Assembly (NCBI RefSeq): GCF_000711735.1
Contig: NZ_JONL01000008.1
Span: 124,001 to 188,000 of the forward strand
Source: Maridesulfovibrio frigidus DSM 17176
Lineage (GTDB): Bacteria; Desulfobacterota; Desulfovibrionia; Desulfovibrionales; Desulfovibrionaceae
DNA length: 64,000 nt
Reading direction: 5' to 3'
The stretch's first letter is position 1; every line of letters starts with the position of its first letter. Below, one piece after another: positions 26,430 to 36,618 of this stretch. A program made the translations under genes and the position numbers. The notes beneath the pieces are model-generated. The model was given only the letters and a program-made list of their open reading frames with translations, was not told where the DNA came from and did not search any database.

Positions 26430-27062
26430 CTATTTAGTTACGGCTTTCAGCTTGTCAAGAAGGTACTTTTCAAGTTCTCGTCTATCTTTGCGCAGTCTTA
26501 CGAGCTCTGCTTCCATTATAGATAGCTTATCTTTGAGTTCGGTGTTCTCTGATTTGAGGGTTTGAATGTTCTCACCCTGCTCATTTAAATCTTTAGTTGT
26601 CTTTTCAATGCCGCACCTGATTTCCTCAGATATGGCCGGGTCTACCCCGATGGAAGCTGGAGGAAGACTTGCAAATAGTCCTTTTAATCCCTCATTAATA
26701 GACTTTGCTATTTCTGCGCCCATTGCTGCGGCAATTTGAACCGCAGGCTCAATGCCGACTGTTGCGGATTGCATGGGAACTGCTTGCTCAGAACCTTCTG
26801 GCATAATCTGTTCAATTGCGACATTAACTGGATATTTTTTAGATAGTTCAGCCATCACATCTTCGGTGGTGTGTCCTTGCTTAAGCATTGCTGCTATGAG
26901 TGAGAACATTTCTACCGCTTCTGGCTTAAATCTTTTTTGACGATTTCGGCCTGTACTTGGAAGGTACTGCGCGAAACGGTTTTTCCAATAATGAAGAGTT
27001 GATTCCGGGACTTCTAGTAAGCGGGAAATCTCTGCAATGGAGAGAAGTTTTTTGTCCGTCAC
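26430..27062 (-). CDS. MerR-family transcriptional regulator with C-terminal coiled coil
   Basis: This ~210-residue protein opens with a MerR winged helix: LLSIAEISRLLEVPESTLHYWKNRF, then a wing rich in Arg, then EMFSLIAAMLKQGHTTEDV. The middle is Ala-rich, and the last ~60 residues (LNEQGENIQTLKSENTELKD, then MEAELVRLRKDRRELEKYL) form a coiled coil for dimerisation. It lacks effector-binding Cys or a drug-binding domain. A TTG exists at 27077, but CGGAG spaced seven bases from GTG 27062 favours the latter. Its place just before htpG suggests control of htpG or itself; this is inferred. Confidence 0.82.
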   Translation of the reverse strand: MTDKKLLSIAEISRLLEVPESTLHYWKNRFAQYLPSTGRNRQKRFKPEAVEMFSLIAAMLKQGHTTEDVMAELSKKYPVNVAIEQIMPEGSEQAVPMQSATVGIEPAVQIAAAMGAEIAKSINEGLKGLFASLPPASIGVDPAISEEIRCGIEKTTKDLNEQGENIQTLKSENTELKDKLSIMEAELVRLRKDRRELEKYLLDKLKAVTK

Positions 27063-27493
27063 AGTTGCGCTCCGCAATGCTTGTAGTATTGAAATGGATA
27101 TGATTTAAATGACACCTTTTAGTTAGTTTTTATTTGTATTCAAGTCAATATACTCTATCAATAAAGCTTTCTCATGAGTCTTAAGTTGAACAATATGGGC
27201 AGATATAATTGCCTATAACGTACCGTCTTAAGAGATCTCTTATTGATTACTGCACTGGAATGAAGTACGCGCAGTCAAGCTACTCGTGACTAGTGCATGA
27301 AGTTGTCGCAATAAAGTTACAGCTATATGTTTTTAGTTTTTCAGGAATGTGGTAAGGACTAGTACATCTTAATGCTGCAACGGTTGTTTTGACGCCGGTT
27401 GTCATTTTCGGTGAAAAAGTTAAAAGTGCGCAGTTGGAACAGAGCTCTCAGGCCGCATTGTGATACAAATTTTGTTCAATTTCGGAGACTTTT
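27063..27493. other. Divergent intergenic region between MerR-like gene and coaX
   Basis: About 430 bases separate the two divergent genes. I see no ORF, RNA gene, long inverted repeat or recognisable sigma-54 box. Promoters for both genes should be here, but none could be placed with confidence. Confidence 0.5.
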
Positions 27494-28279
27494 TTGAAAC
27501 ATGAAGTTATTTTACTTTTCGACGTTGGAAATACTAACACTAAGATCGGTTTTTCGACACGTTCGGAAATTGGGCCATCTTTCGTTTTGCCAACAGATCC
27601 CGGTGGGACTGCTGACTCCTGGGGGCTTAGGCTTCTAGAAATATGTAAAGTTGCGGGATATTCTCCGGACGAGATTATCGGAGGTGCCGTTTCTTCTGTT
27701 GTGCCGCCTATGAACCCGATTTTGAAGTCTGCCGTTAAAAGATTTTTTTCCTGCGAGCTTAGCTTTGCACCTGATGATATTAAGCTGAGCATCGAAAATC
27801 ATTATGAGCGGCCATGGGAAGTCGGAGCGGATAGGCTTGTTACGGCCTTTTCGGGGCGCCTTATTAGTGATAGTGAGAATTTGATTGTGGTTGATTTCGG
27901 TACGGCGACAACATTTGATTGCGTCGTTGGTAATGCATATATGGGTGGCTTGATTTGTCCCGGAGTATTGTCGTCTACAAAGGCGCTTTCCTCTGGCACA
28001 GCAAAGCTTCCACATATTACTCTTGAGCTTGAAACCACGGTCATACGGCCTGGTAAAAGCACCGCGGACAGCCTGAATCAGGGGCTTATTTTCGGATTTG
28101 CCGCCATGGTTGAAGGGCTGAGTGAAAGATTAAGTGGTACTTTGGGCGGTGAGGTCGAACTCATTGCCACTGGCGGCTTTGCTACAAAGATCGCTGAAGT
28201 TTGTCGGGCCATTAACCGCGTGGAGCCTACACTCCTTTTGGACGGGCTTCGCATGGCATGGTTTGGCGTGAAAGAATAA
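27494..28279 (+). CDS. coaX: Type III pantothenate kinase
   Basis: This 261-residue ASKHA-fold kinase phosphorylates pantothenate, the first step of coenzyme A synthesis. It has DVGNTNTKIG (P-loop equivalent, residues 10-19), WEVGADRLV with the catalytic Asp region, and VVDFGTATTFDCV (about 132-144). GGLICPGV and GGFA motifs of the family follow. Type III enzymes are not inhibited by CoA and need a monovalent cation. Translation starts at TTG 27494 behind CGGAG. eno follows after 43 bases and may be co-transcribed. Confidence 0.93.
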   Translation: MKHEVILLFDVGNTNTKIGFSTRSEIGPSFVLPTDPGGTADSWGLRLLEICKVAGYSPDEIIGGAVSSVVPPMNPILKSAVKRFFSCELSFAPDDIKLSIENHYERPWEVGADRLVTAFSGRLISDSENLIVVDFGTATTFDCVVGNAYMGGLICPGVLSSTKALSSGTAKLPHITLELETTVIRPGKSTADSLNQGLIFGFAAMVEGLSERLSGTLGGEVELIATGGFATKIAEVCRAINRVEPTLLLDGLRMAWFGVKE

Positions 28280-28292
28280 TGGGCGCAACTAG

Positions 28293-29615
<1,323 letters not shown>

Positions 29616-29644
29616 GACGAGCTGCTGTTTATAGATTATTCACG

Positions 29645-29678
29645 GGGCCGGAGCGCAATTGCGTTCCGGCCCTTTGTA
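29645..29678 (+). terminator. Intrinsic terminator after eno
   Basis: GGGCCGGAGCGCAA (29645-29658) pairs with TTGCGTTCCGGCCC (29659-29672) with one G-T wobble, then TTTG. The apex AATT forms the loop. Confidence 0.85.
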
Positions 29679-29724
29679 TTATATGAAGGCAGTGTCTAAA
29701 ACAACTCAGCACGGAGAAAGCACT

Positions 29725-30582
29725 ATGAATATACTTAATGGAAAAGAAACAGCGCTCACCATTCGCGGCGAGCTTAAGATTGAAGTTGATTCCCTTAAAG
29801 AACAATATGGCAGAGCGCCCGGTTTGGCCGTCATTCTTGTCGGAGAAGATCCAGCATCAGAAGTTTATGTTCGCAATAAGAAAATCGCCTGTGAAAAATC
29901 AGGGATTGTTTCTTTCGCGCATCACATCGATGGCGGAGTTTCTCAGCAGGAACTTGAAGACCTGATCAATAAGCTTAATGGTGACGATTCCGTTGACGGT
30001 ATCCTGCTCCAGCTTCCTCTTCCAAAAGGACTCAACAGCCAGCGCTGTCTAGAACTTATTGATCCCGCTAAAGATGTTGACGGCTTTCACCCAATGAATG
30101 TCGGTAAGTTAATGCTAGGATTGCCCGGTTTCCGTTCCTGCACACCCGCTGGAATCATGACCCTGTTAGAGCGCTACAATCTACCAACTTCCGGCAAAAA
30201 AGCCGTAGTAGTAGGCCGTTCAAATATCGTAGGTAAGCCACTAGCCATGATGCTGATGCAGTACGGTGATTTCGCAAACGCCACCGTGACTGTGTGTCAT
30301 TCACGCACCGCAAATTTAGCAGAAGAAGTTAAGAGCGCAGATTTCGTATTCGCCGCCATCGGCATGCCGAAGTTTATCACCAGAGATATGGTGAAGCCCG
30401 GCGCAGTAGTTATTGATGTAGGTATTAACCGCACAGACGAAGGTTTGGTTGGTGATTGTGATTACGCGGGACTTGAAGATGTTGCTAGTGCAATGACACC
30501 AGTTCCCGGCGGAGTAGGGCCTATGACTATCGCACAGTTGCTTATCAATACTGTTCAGGCTTTTCGGGAGCATGTTGCTTAA
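29725..30582 (+). CDS. folD: Methylenetetrahydrofolate dehydrogenase/cyclohydrolase
   Basis: This 285-residue bifunctional enzyme converts methylene-THF to formyl-THF in one-carbon metabolism. Catalytic [14 protein letters not shown] carries the active-site Tyr and Lys, [14 protein letters not shown] is the substrate loop, and [14 protein letters not shown] with [15 protein letters not shown] forms the NADP site. The frame opens upstream at 29659, but that part lies in the eno terminator; GGAGA upstream of ATG 29725 fixes the start. Two hairpins follow before the RHS gene. Confidence 0.96.
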   Translation: MNILNGKETALTIRGELKIEVDSLKEQYGRAPGLAVILVGEDPASEVYVRNKKIACEKSGIVSFAHHIDGGVSQQELEDLINKLNGDDSVDGILLQLPLPKGLNSQRCLELIDPAKDVDGFHPMNVGKLMLGLPGFRSCTPAGIMTLLERYNLPTSGKKAVVVGRSNIVGKPLAMMLMQYGDFANATVTVCHSRTANLAEEVKSADFVFAAIGMPKFITRDMVKPGAVVIDVGINRTDEGLVGDCDYAGLEDVASAMTPVPGGVGPMTIAQLLINTVQAFREHVA

Positions 30583-30621
30583 GTAAAATAGATTCGGTTT
30601 TTATTTGGAATATAGAATTTG

Positions 30622-30666
30622 GAATCCCCCCTCTCTTGTTGAATCAAGGGGGGGGGGATTTTTTTA
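30622..30666 (+). terminator. Intrinsic terminator after folD
   Basis: GAATCCCCCC pairs with GGGGGGATT across a ~18-base loop, followed by TTTTTTT. The 3' arm contains a run of ten G. Confidence 0.8.
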
Positions 30667-30691
30667 TGGTGTTTACACATTTTTTTCACAG

Positions 30692-30726
30692 CCGGACCTG
30701 ACTCGGCTGTTTCAGGTCCGGTTTAT
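30692..30726 (+). terminator. Second hairpin upstream of the RHS gene
   Basis: A perfect 10-bp stem, CCGGACCTGA (30692-30701) with TCAGGTCCGG (30712-30721), is followed by TTTATCG. It is in tandem with the folD terminator and shields the RHS gene from read-through. Confidence 0.65.
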
Positions 30727-30818
30727 CGATTATTCTGGAGTTTGAATGGAGGAAAAAAGGTCTAAACAATTTCTGTTTGGCCAACCTTCAAAAAAACTTT
30801 AACATGGAGATTTAAACT

Positions 30819-32711
30819 ATGTCAGAATTTTCGAACTACGTATTACAGGAAAAGAAATGGGATGATTTGTCTTTATCACTAAGAATGTACGGCAAGAACG
30901 AACCGCCTGAAATGCAGCTTGAGAACATGTATGAGCTGGTTTCCAGAGCAAATGGGGCAAGGTTCGAAGAACCAAGATTTGATCAGTCGGAGTTTTCACA
31001 TTCCGATCGTATGTATCCGTCAATGATGAAGCCAGATGTCAAAAGCAGATGGGATCAGCAGAAGCGAAGCTACGAACAAGAGCGCGATCAGTACAAGGAA
31101 ATAAAAAGATTCGCACATGCCAATTTCATGTCCGAAAACCCCAGTCATCCACTTACGCAAGGTTTGGCTAAAACAAGCTACGGTCAACAAGTCTCTTCTG
31201 AGCGTGAACAGCTTATGAGACAACAGAGTCAGCAAAGGCAACAGAACCAGCAGACTCGACATAACTCTGGGCCGCAATCCGGTACAGGGCAGTCAATTCA
31301 TGACGAAATGCAGCGGGATTCAGTTGATCTGCGTGGAGCAAAGGACCAGCTCGTAAAATTCACGTCACCAGAAACAAATGAAGTCTTTGCAGCACTATCC
31401 ACTGAGCGCAACGAAACAGGAAGAATCGTAAACAAAGCATTTGCGTCTACAGAAAGTCAGCACGAACTCAACTATAAGTATGATTCCGAGGGAAGACTCA
31501 TTACGGCTTACTACTCGGGCAAGGCCGTTGAGGTGTATGCGTACAACAATCAGGGGCAGCGCACTCAATCCCATGTTACGGGTGGAAAACTTAGCAACTA
31601 CACCTACAACCAGATTGGACAGCTTGTTCAGGCTGGAACCACAACATATCGCTACAACAGCGATGGTGATTTGGTTGAAAAAAACGAGTCAGGACAGATT
31701 ACTCGTTACAACTATCTTGAAACCGGACAGCTTTGTGAAGTTACCTTGCCGGACGGAACGCTCATCGAATATCGCTTTGATGAAAACGGATTGCGCACCG
31801 AAAAGCTCATAAACGACAAACTTTACCAGCGTTATCAGTGGACTGATTTGACCACTTTGGCGGCGGTTGAAGATTCGACAGGCATGACCCGTTTTCAATA
31901 TAACGAAGATGGCGACCCCATTGCGATGGCTAAAGACGAAGAAGTTTACTTGCTAGCGACTGATCAGCTGGGTAGTATTTTTACTGTTGCCGACATGGTA
32001 GGAAATAGTTTACAGGAAGTCCTATATGATTCTTTCGGTAGGAAGATTCAGAATAGTAATCACGATCATGATTTATACTTAGGTTTTTCCGCTGGATTGC
32101 ACGATAAAGATACGGGCCTTATCCATTTCGGTTATCGTGAATATGATTCTGCCATTGGGCGGTTCATAACTCCAGATACGATTGGTTTCGCTGGCGGGGA
32201 TATTGATGTTTATGGGTACTGTTTGGATGACCCTATTAACTTTGTAGATCGGACGGGGTTATTTAGATTTGGAAAGAGAAAATTAGAGGGACTTAGCTCT
32301 AAAGAAAGTAAAACTGGAAAAATTGCTACGGCGGCTATGAAAAAAGTCATAGAAGCAACCCCTATCGGTAAAGTATCATCACATGTGATTGGTGCTAACA
32401 AAGATAAAATTAACGAAGTTCTGGATAAAAAGAACCTTGAGTTAAAACACGAGCATGGATTCTATGAGGATGGGAGTGGGGATAATATTGGGTTGTTCAA
32501 GGAAGGCCTCGGGAACAAAGAAACAACCGAAGGGTATAAGCTAGAAGACAAACATTATGATGATAAACGTATGAGGCGTTCTCAAAAAAGCACTACTTCA
32601 GAGGAATACAATTTATGTGGTGTTGGCGGGAAAAAGAATAATTGTCAGGATTATTCAGACAAATTGCGCAAGAGATACTCTGAACTTGAACGCGGAGACA
32701 AGCAACGATAA
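30819..32711 (+). CDS. Compact RHS-repeat protein with variable C-terminal toxin-like tip
   Basis: This 630-residue protein has three parts. Residues 1-210 are polar, with a Gln-rich stretch near 125-155 and no signal peptide. Residues about 215-475 are YD/RHS repeats (YKYDSEGRLI, YNYLETGQL, IEYRFDENGLR) ending in the RHS core HFGYREYDSAIGRFITPD and YGYCLDDPINFVDRTG. The ~150-residue tip after the core contains HEHGFYEDGSGDNIGLF and NNCQDYSDKLRKRY. The His-then-NC order resembles permuted papain-like (NlpC/P60-LRAT) folds; this is inferred. RHS shells are normally far longer, so this is a minimal version. A small membrane protein gene follows and could give immunity. Confidence 0.85.
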   Translation: MSEFSNYVLQEKKWDDLSLSLRMYGKNEPPEMQLENMYELVSRANGARFEEPRFDQSEFSHSDRMYPSMMKPDVKSRWDQQKRSYEQERDQYKEIKRFAHANFMSENPSHPLTQGLAKTSYGQQVSSEREQLMRQQSQQRQQNQQTRHNSGPQSGTGQSIHDEMQRDSVDLRGAKDQLVKFTSPETNEVFAALSTERNETGRIVNKAFASTESQHELNYKYDSEGRLITAYYSGKAVEVYAYNNQGQRTQSHVTGGKLSNYTYNQIGQLVQAGTTTYRYNSDGDLVEKNESGQITRYNYLETGQLCEVTLPDGTLIEYRFDENGLRTEKLINDKLYQRYQWTDLTTLAAVEDSTGMTRFQYNEDGDPIAMAKDEEVYLLATDQLGSIFTVADMVGNSLQEVLYDSFGRKIQNSNHDHDLYLGFSAGLHDKDTGLIHFGYREYDSAIGRFITPDTIGFAGGDIDVYGYCLDDPINFVDRTGLFRFGKRKLEGLSSKESKTGKIATAAMKKVIEATPIGKVSSHVIGANKDKINEVLDKKNLELKHEHGFYEDGSGDNIGLFKEGLGNKETTEGYKLEDKHYDDKRMRRSQKSTTSEEYNLCGVGGKKNNCQDYSDKLRKRYSELERGDKQR

Positions 32712-32733
32712 TAATTTAACCCTTAAAGAAATA

Positions 32734-32762
32734 AAAAAAGGGGAGGGCCCCTCCCCTTTTTT
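32734..32762 (+). terminator. Terminator between RHS gene and its downstream partner
   Basis: AAAAGGGGAGGG and CCCTCCCCTTTT form a nearly loopless palindrome followed by TT. It ends 12 bases before the next start codon, so the downstream gene either depends on read-through or has its own promoter inside the RHS gene. Confidence 0.85.
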
Positions 32763-32774
32763 GTGAGATCTATA

Positions 32775-33269
32775 ATGAAATATATATTAATCATTGGTGC
32801 TATGCTCGCGGGGATATTTATGGTGTATTCAAGTAATTATTTTCAGTCTTACATCTTTCCACAAGAATTTTATGCGGAAATATTTCGTGCTCCGCTTGAT
32901 GTTCTTAAAAAAGGGGAAAAAATTACAATTCCAATACATTTCAAATATAAAACTCGCTACGCATTATACATTTCTCTGCCGGACAGATACGCTTTTGATG
33001 ACTTGAGGTATGAAGCAGGTACACTAAAATATAAATTCATATCTCAAGGTCAGATTCTTAAAGAAGGGACAACCGCTCAACCACAGAGAAGACAAGTTAT
33101 TGTTAAAGGTGAAAACTCATCTGTAGCTATTCTTGAATTTTATTTGCCCTTTCCTAAAGCTCAAAAAGACCTAGCTCTTGAATTAGAAGTTACTATCCCT
33201 ATGGAGTTTTTAGCTAAATACTCTGGCAAAACATACTGTACTATAGTTCCCAATGACAGCATGAAATAG
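32775..33269 (+). CDS. Hypothetical membrane-anchored protein; candidate RHS immunity protein
   Basis: I do not recognise a family. The 164-residue protein starts with a hydrophobic helix (MKYILIIGAMLAGIFMVYSS) and continues as a beta-rich soluble domain, so it is probably anchored in the inner membrane facing the periplasm. ATG 32775 has only a weak ribosome site (GAG); GTG 32763 lies four codons upstream in frame. Base composition is more AT-rich than the flanking housekeeping genes. Position directly after an RHS tip is where immunity proteins are usually found, which is the only reason for that suggestion. Confidence 0.6.
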   Translation: MKYILIIGAMLAGIFMVYSSNYFQSYIFPQEFYAEIFRAPLDVLKKGEKITIPIHFKYKTRYALYISLPDRYAFDDLRYEAGTLKYKFISQGQILKEGTTAQPQRRQVIVKGENSSVAILEFYLPFPKAQKDLALELEVTIPMEFLAKYSGKTYCTIVPNDSMK

Positions 33270-33304
33270 AATATATTTCTAGTGATTATTTTATAAATTA
33301 CGGC

Positions 33305-33370
33305 ATGATTGACCCTAAACGCGAGAGTTTAGAGCACTTCGGCTATCGCTACTATGGCTCTGCCATGTAA
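33305..33370 (+). pseudogene. Orphan fragment of an RHS core
   Basis: A 21-codon frame, MIDPKRESLEHFGYRYYGSAM, ends at a TAA. Its segment EHFGYRYYGSAM aligns with IHFGYREYDSAI of the upstream RHS core, but the DNA sequence is clearly divergent, so it is not a recent copy. The surrounding sequence carries no full RHS gene. This is what remains when older toxin cassettes are pushed downstream. Confidence 0.65.
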
Positions 33371-33452
33371 TAATTAGGAAGATATGTATGAAGAGCCTGC
33401 TTGGTGTGCCTCCCGCCAAGTTAGTCTGGTTATTTTATTATTACGCTATAAA

Positions 33453-33488
33453 AATCCCCTCCTTCGAACAAACGAAAGAGGGGATTCT
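33453..33488. terminator. Terminator after iron alcohol dehydrogenase gene
   Basis: AATCCCCTCCTTCG and CGAAAGAGGGGATT form a stem with one mismatch, flanked by A and T runs. It closes the minus-strand dehydrogenase and can also stop rightward transcripts from the RHS region. Confidence 0.85.
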
Positions 33489-33539
33489 TAATTAAAACCA
33501 ATAAACCAATCTTCTCTTAAAACCAACCCGACCTAACCC

Positions 33540-34727
33540 CTACGCATCAAAAGCACTCTCAAAAATCCCAACAACCTCATCCTTATTCATCTGGTAAGGA
33601 TCAAGAGTGAACAAGAATCCCATGGCGGTCATTGCGTTATCTGCAAGTGCGCCGGCCTGTGATTTATCTAGTTTGAAATCATTAAGATTCAGCTCATCAC
33701 AATCAATGTCTTTGATAAGCTGTTTTAGAGCGGTGATGAATGCCATTGGGCGTTCGCTTTCAGGAAGCTTGCTGACATCTACACCCATAGCCTGTGCCAG
33801 TGCGGGGAAACGTTCCGGAGCTTTCTGCGCCATGAATGTGAAGTATGACACGCTCAGCAAGATCAGTCCTGCGCCGTGCGGTACAGCAGGATCAAACGCG
33901 CTAAGTGCGTGTTCCATTGAATGCTGCGAAATACAGCAGGAGGTGGATTCCACCATGCCGGACTGAGTGCTGGCCCATGCTAGCGCGGTGCGAGCTTCCA
34001 TGTTGGTTCCGTCTTTAACTGCGGCGGCAAGATTCTCTGTGATGAGCCTGACCGAATCGAGCGCGAACAGATCACTTGCGGGCTGGTTGACCGTGGCTAG
34101 GTAACCTTCTGCCGCGTGGAAGAAAGCATCCATGCCTTGGTATGCTGTTAGGTGCGCGGGCACGCTTAGCATCAGTTCGGGATCTACTATAGATATTACA
34201 GGGAAAGTTTCAGGGATACCGAATCCGATTTTTTCCTGAGTTTCCATGTTGGTGATAACTGTCCACGGATCAGCTTCTGTGCCTGTTCCCGCAGTTGTTG
34301 GAATAGCAATGAGCGGGAGTACTTTTTCAGTGACAGGCTGTGCTTTGCCTGTTCCACCTGCGATGTAATCCCAGTATTCGCCCGGGTTGTTAACCATGAT
34401 TGCGATGCTTTTTGCGGCATCAATGGAACTACCGCCGCCTAGGCCTACTATGAAATCACAACCGTTGTCTCTGGCCATCTGCGCGCCTTCTTTGACGTGA
34501 TCTACAATCGGGTTAGGTAAGATTTTATTGAAGATTACGGCTTCGACTTTCTGTGCTTTCAGCGCATCGACTACTTTATCGAGGTAGCCAAATTTTTTCA
34601 TTGATGTACCGGAACTTATGACTATTAGGGCCTTCGTTCCGGGTAGAGTAACTGTTGCCAGTTCTTTTACACGTCCGGCACCGAATATAATATTTGTCGG
34701 GATGAAATAATTGAATGAAGTATTCAC
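33540..34727 (-). CDS. Iron-containing alcohol dehydrogenase
   Basis: This 395-residue oxidoreductase has the family's nucleotide-binding IVGLGGGSSIDAAKS and IAIPTTAGTGTEADPW. The iron ligands fall in MDAFFHAAEGYL, ISQHSMEHALSAFDPAVPHGAGL. It would interconvert an alcohol and aldehyde with NAD(P)H; Desulfovibrio relatives use such enzymes on ethanol and other primary alcohols. The exact substrate is not predictable. Translation starts at GTG 34727 behind AAGGAG. Terminators on both sides mark it as a single-gene unit. Confidence 0.92.
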   Translation of the reverse strand: MNTSFNYFIPTNIIFGAGRVKELATVTLPGTKALIVISSGTSMKKFGYLDKVVDALKAQKVEAVIFNKILPNPIVDHVKEGAQMARDNGCDFIVGLGGGSSIDAAKSIAIMVNNPGEYWDYIAGGTGKAQPVTEKVLPLIAIPTTAGTGTEADPWTVITNMETQEKIGFGIPETFPVISIVDPELMLSVPAHLTAYQGMDAFFHAAEGYLATVNQPASDLFALDSVRLITENLAAAVKDGTNMEARTALAWASTQSGMVESTSCCISQHSMEHALSAFDPAVPHGAGLILLSVSYFTFMAQKAPERFPALAQAMGVDVSKLPESERPMAFITALKQLIKDIDCDELNLNDFKLDKSQAGALADNAMTAMGFLFTLDPYQMNKDEVVGIFESAFDA

Positions 34728-34830
34728 TGTGTTCTCCTTTTTAAGTTTTGAGGAATGTTACTCTGTTTCGATCCGAAAAGCACCATTCAAAGAAAGCTCT
34801 GGATTGTGATTTTGCGAAGGGGGGGGAAGA

Positions 34831-34870
34831 AAAGCCCCTTTCTCGAATTGTTGAGACAAGGGGCTTCTTT
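34831..34870 (-). terminator. Terminator of the queC-queE-queD operon
   Basis: AAGCCCCTTTCTC and GAGACAAGGGGCTT form a long stem with one bulged C and an eight-base loop, flanked by A/T runs, just past the end of queD on the minus strand. Confidence 0.85.
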
Positions 34871-34909
34871 AAAGACTGATTAAGTTGGCGATTCATGTCG
34901 AGGTTAAGT

Positions 34910-35266
34910 TTATTCCCCTTTGTAAATAGCCGCAGACGTGGGGCTTTCCTTTACGACCACTTTAAAAAGGTTCGGAAGTTGCGGTCTCAGTTTATTCCAG
35001 ATCCACATAGCAATATTTTCGCTGGTGGGATTTTCCAGACCTTCAATGTCGTTAAGGTAATGGTGGTCCAGCTGATTAATAAGTGGTTTTGCAAGGGCTT
35101 TAATATCCCCGAAGTCACAGACCCAGCCTGTGTGTTCGCCTGTATCACCGGTAACATGAATTTCAGTCACAAATGTGTGTCCGTGCAAATTGCTGCATCT
35201 ATGTCCTTCAGGCACATTCGGTAGACGGTGAGCTGAGTCAAAAGTCATGGAAACATATATCTTCAT
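34910..35266 (-). CDS. queD: 6-carboxytetrahydropterin synthase
   Basis: This 118-residue protein of the PTPS/QueD fold turns dihydroneopterin triphosphate into 6-carboxy-tetrahydropterin. Zinc ligands are in FDSAHRL and NLHGHTF, and the catalytic Cys lies in GHRCSNLHGH. PTSENIAMWIW completes the fold. It is the last gene of queC-queE-queD, eleven bases or fewer from queE, so the operon supplies 7-deazaguanine for queuosine in tRNA. folE and queF are not in the window. Confidence 0.93.
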   Translation of the reverse strand: MKIYVSMTFDSAHRLPNVPEGHRCSNLHGHTFVTEIHVTGDTGEHTGWVCDFGDIKALAKPLINQLDHHYLNDIEGLENPTSENIAMWIWNKLRPQLPNLFKVVVKESPTSAAIYKGE

Positions 35267-35275
35267 GTTAGCTCC

Positions 35276-35914
35276 TTATTGAATTCCAATTAATTTATGA
35301 GTTTGAAGGCTTAGCTTCCAAACTGGATTTTTTAGACAGATTTCTATCGCCAGCTCGGTTGACTTTGAACTGTCGGCTCCGCCCCTGGGTTGGATATAGA
35401 GGTGCTCGAAGTTAAGATCTTCAAAATCAGCAAGAAGAATACTTTCTTGCGGCCAAACCAATTTCAACTCATTCCCTGAAGTTATAGCCAGTTTTGTTCC
35501 GGCTTTGGGACTTACCGTTACCCAATCAATATCTTTGGGAAGAGGCTTGGTTCCGTTTGTTTCTATACCGACTTCCAAGCCGTTTTCTTTCAAACCTGAA
35601 ATTAATTCCTGCGTAATTTGAAGAGCCGGCTCTCCTCCGGTCAGGATAACATAGGGTTTATAGTCCTGATTCTTGTAATCGGGAAAGTATGAAAGAATTG
35701 CGGTAATCAGTTCGGAAGCCGTTTCAAATGTCCCGCCGGATTCAGCGGCGGTAATGAAATTTGTATCACAAAACTGACATATCGCTTTAGTGCGGTCCAC
35801 ATCCTGCCCCGTCCAGAGATTGCACCCTGAAAAACGACAGAAAACAGCTGGTCTGCCTGTGTGATGTCCTTCTCCTTGCAGGGAGTAGAAAATTTCATTT
35901 ACATTAAAACTCAT
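35276..35914 (-). CDS. queE: 7-carboxy-7-deazaguanine synthase
   Basis: This 212-residue radical-SAM enzyme contracts the pterin ring to give 7-carboxy-7-deazaguanine. It starts NVNEIFYSLQGEGHHTGRP. The cluster cysteines follow the QueE spacing C-x14-C-x2-C (CNLWTGQDVDRTKAICQFC). YVILTGGEPALQ and VGIETNGTKPLP bind S-adenosylmethionine and substrate. Its start codon overlaps the queC stop by one base, so translation is coupled. Confidence 0.93.
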   Translation of the reverse strand: MSFNVNEIFYSLQGEGHHTGRPAVFCRFSGCNLWTGQDVDRTKAICQFCDTNFITAAESGGTFETASELITAILSYFPDYKNQDYKPYVILTGGEPALQITQELISGLKENGLEVGIETNGTKPLPKDIDWVTVSPKAGTKLAITSGNELKLVWPQESILLADFEDLNFEHLYIQPRGGADSSKSTELAIEICLKNPVWKLSLQTHKLIGIQ

Positions 35915-36618
35915 TATTTGGTGCCCTTTTTTACAAACTGTTCCCAGCCATTGGCTCGCAGTTCACATGCAGGGCAGTCTCCACATCCATATCCCCATGG
36001 GTGAAGATTTGTTCTGTCCCCTAAATAGCATGTGTGGGTCTGTTCGCGGATGAAATCAACGAACGGAGTCCCGCCTATTTTATGGGATAAATCCCATGTG
36101 GCGGCTTTATCTATCCACATTAATGGAGTGTGAATGACAAAACGTGATTCCATGCCTAAATTGAGTGCAACCTGCATGGCTTTAATTGTGTCATCACGGC
36201 AATCAGGATAACCTGAGAAATCTGTTTCACATACGCCGAGTATTATATGACGAATTCCCTGTCTGTATGCGTATGCTGCTGCCGCAGTTAAAAAAACAAG
36301 ATTACGACCGGGAACAAATGTCGTAGGCAGACCGTTTTTTCCCATACTAATTTCTACATCTTCAGTGAGGGCAGTTCCGCCTATTTCATTAAAGAGGCCG
36401 ATATTCAGGACTTCGTCATGCTTAAGATTGTTTTTCCACTGAGGGTTCAGCTTTCCAATATCTTGCAAAATATTTTTCCGGCAATCCATCTCAACGTGAT
36501 GCCGTTGTCCATAGCTGAACCCAATGGTCATAACGTCATTAAAGCGATCAAGAGCCCAGGCAAGACATGTGGTGGAGTCTTGTCCGCCTGAAAAGATAAC
36601 AAGTGCGGATTCATTCAT
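35914..36618 (-). CDS. queC: 7-cyano-7-deazaguanine synthase
   Basis: This 234-residue ATP-dependent enzyme makes preQ0 from 7-carboxy-7-deazaguanine and ammonia. The PP-loop is [27 protein letters not shown] is conserved, and four Cys near the C-terminus bind zinc (CYLGDRTN, then [12 protein letters not shown]). It is the first gene of the operon. No preQ1-riboswitch-like pattern was visible in the ~230 bases upstream. Confidence 0.95.
   Translation of the reverse strand: MNESALVIFSGGQDSTTCLAWALDRFNDVMTIGFSYGQRHHVEMDCRKNILQDIGKLNPQWKNNLKHDEVLNIGLFNEIGGTALTEDVEISMGKNGLPTTFVPGRNLVFLTAAAAYAYRQGIRHIILGVCETDFSGYPDCRDDTIKAMQVALNLGMESRFVIHTPLMWIDKAATWDLSHKIGGTPFVDFIREQTHTCYLGDRTNLHPWGYGCGDCPACELRANGWEQFVKKGTK

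Noticed and set aside
33388-33495. 35-codon frame after the orphan RHS fragment
   Set aside because: AGGAAGA precedes the ATG, but the frame runs through the dehydrogenase terminator hairpin and gives no family-like sequence. It may be part of the decayed cassette.
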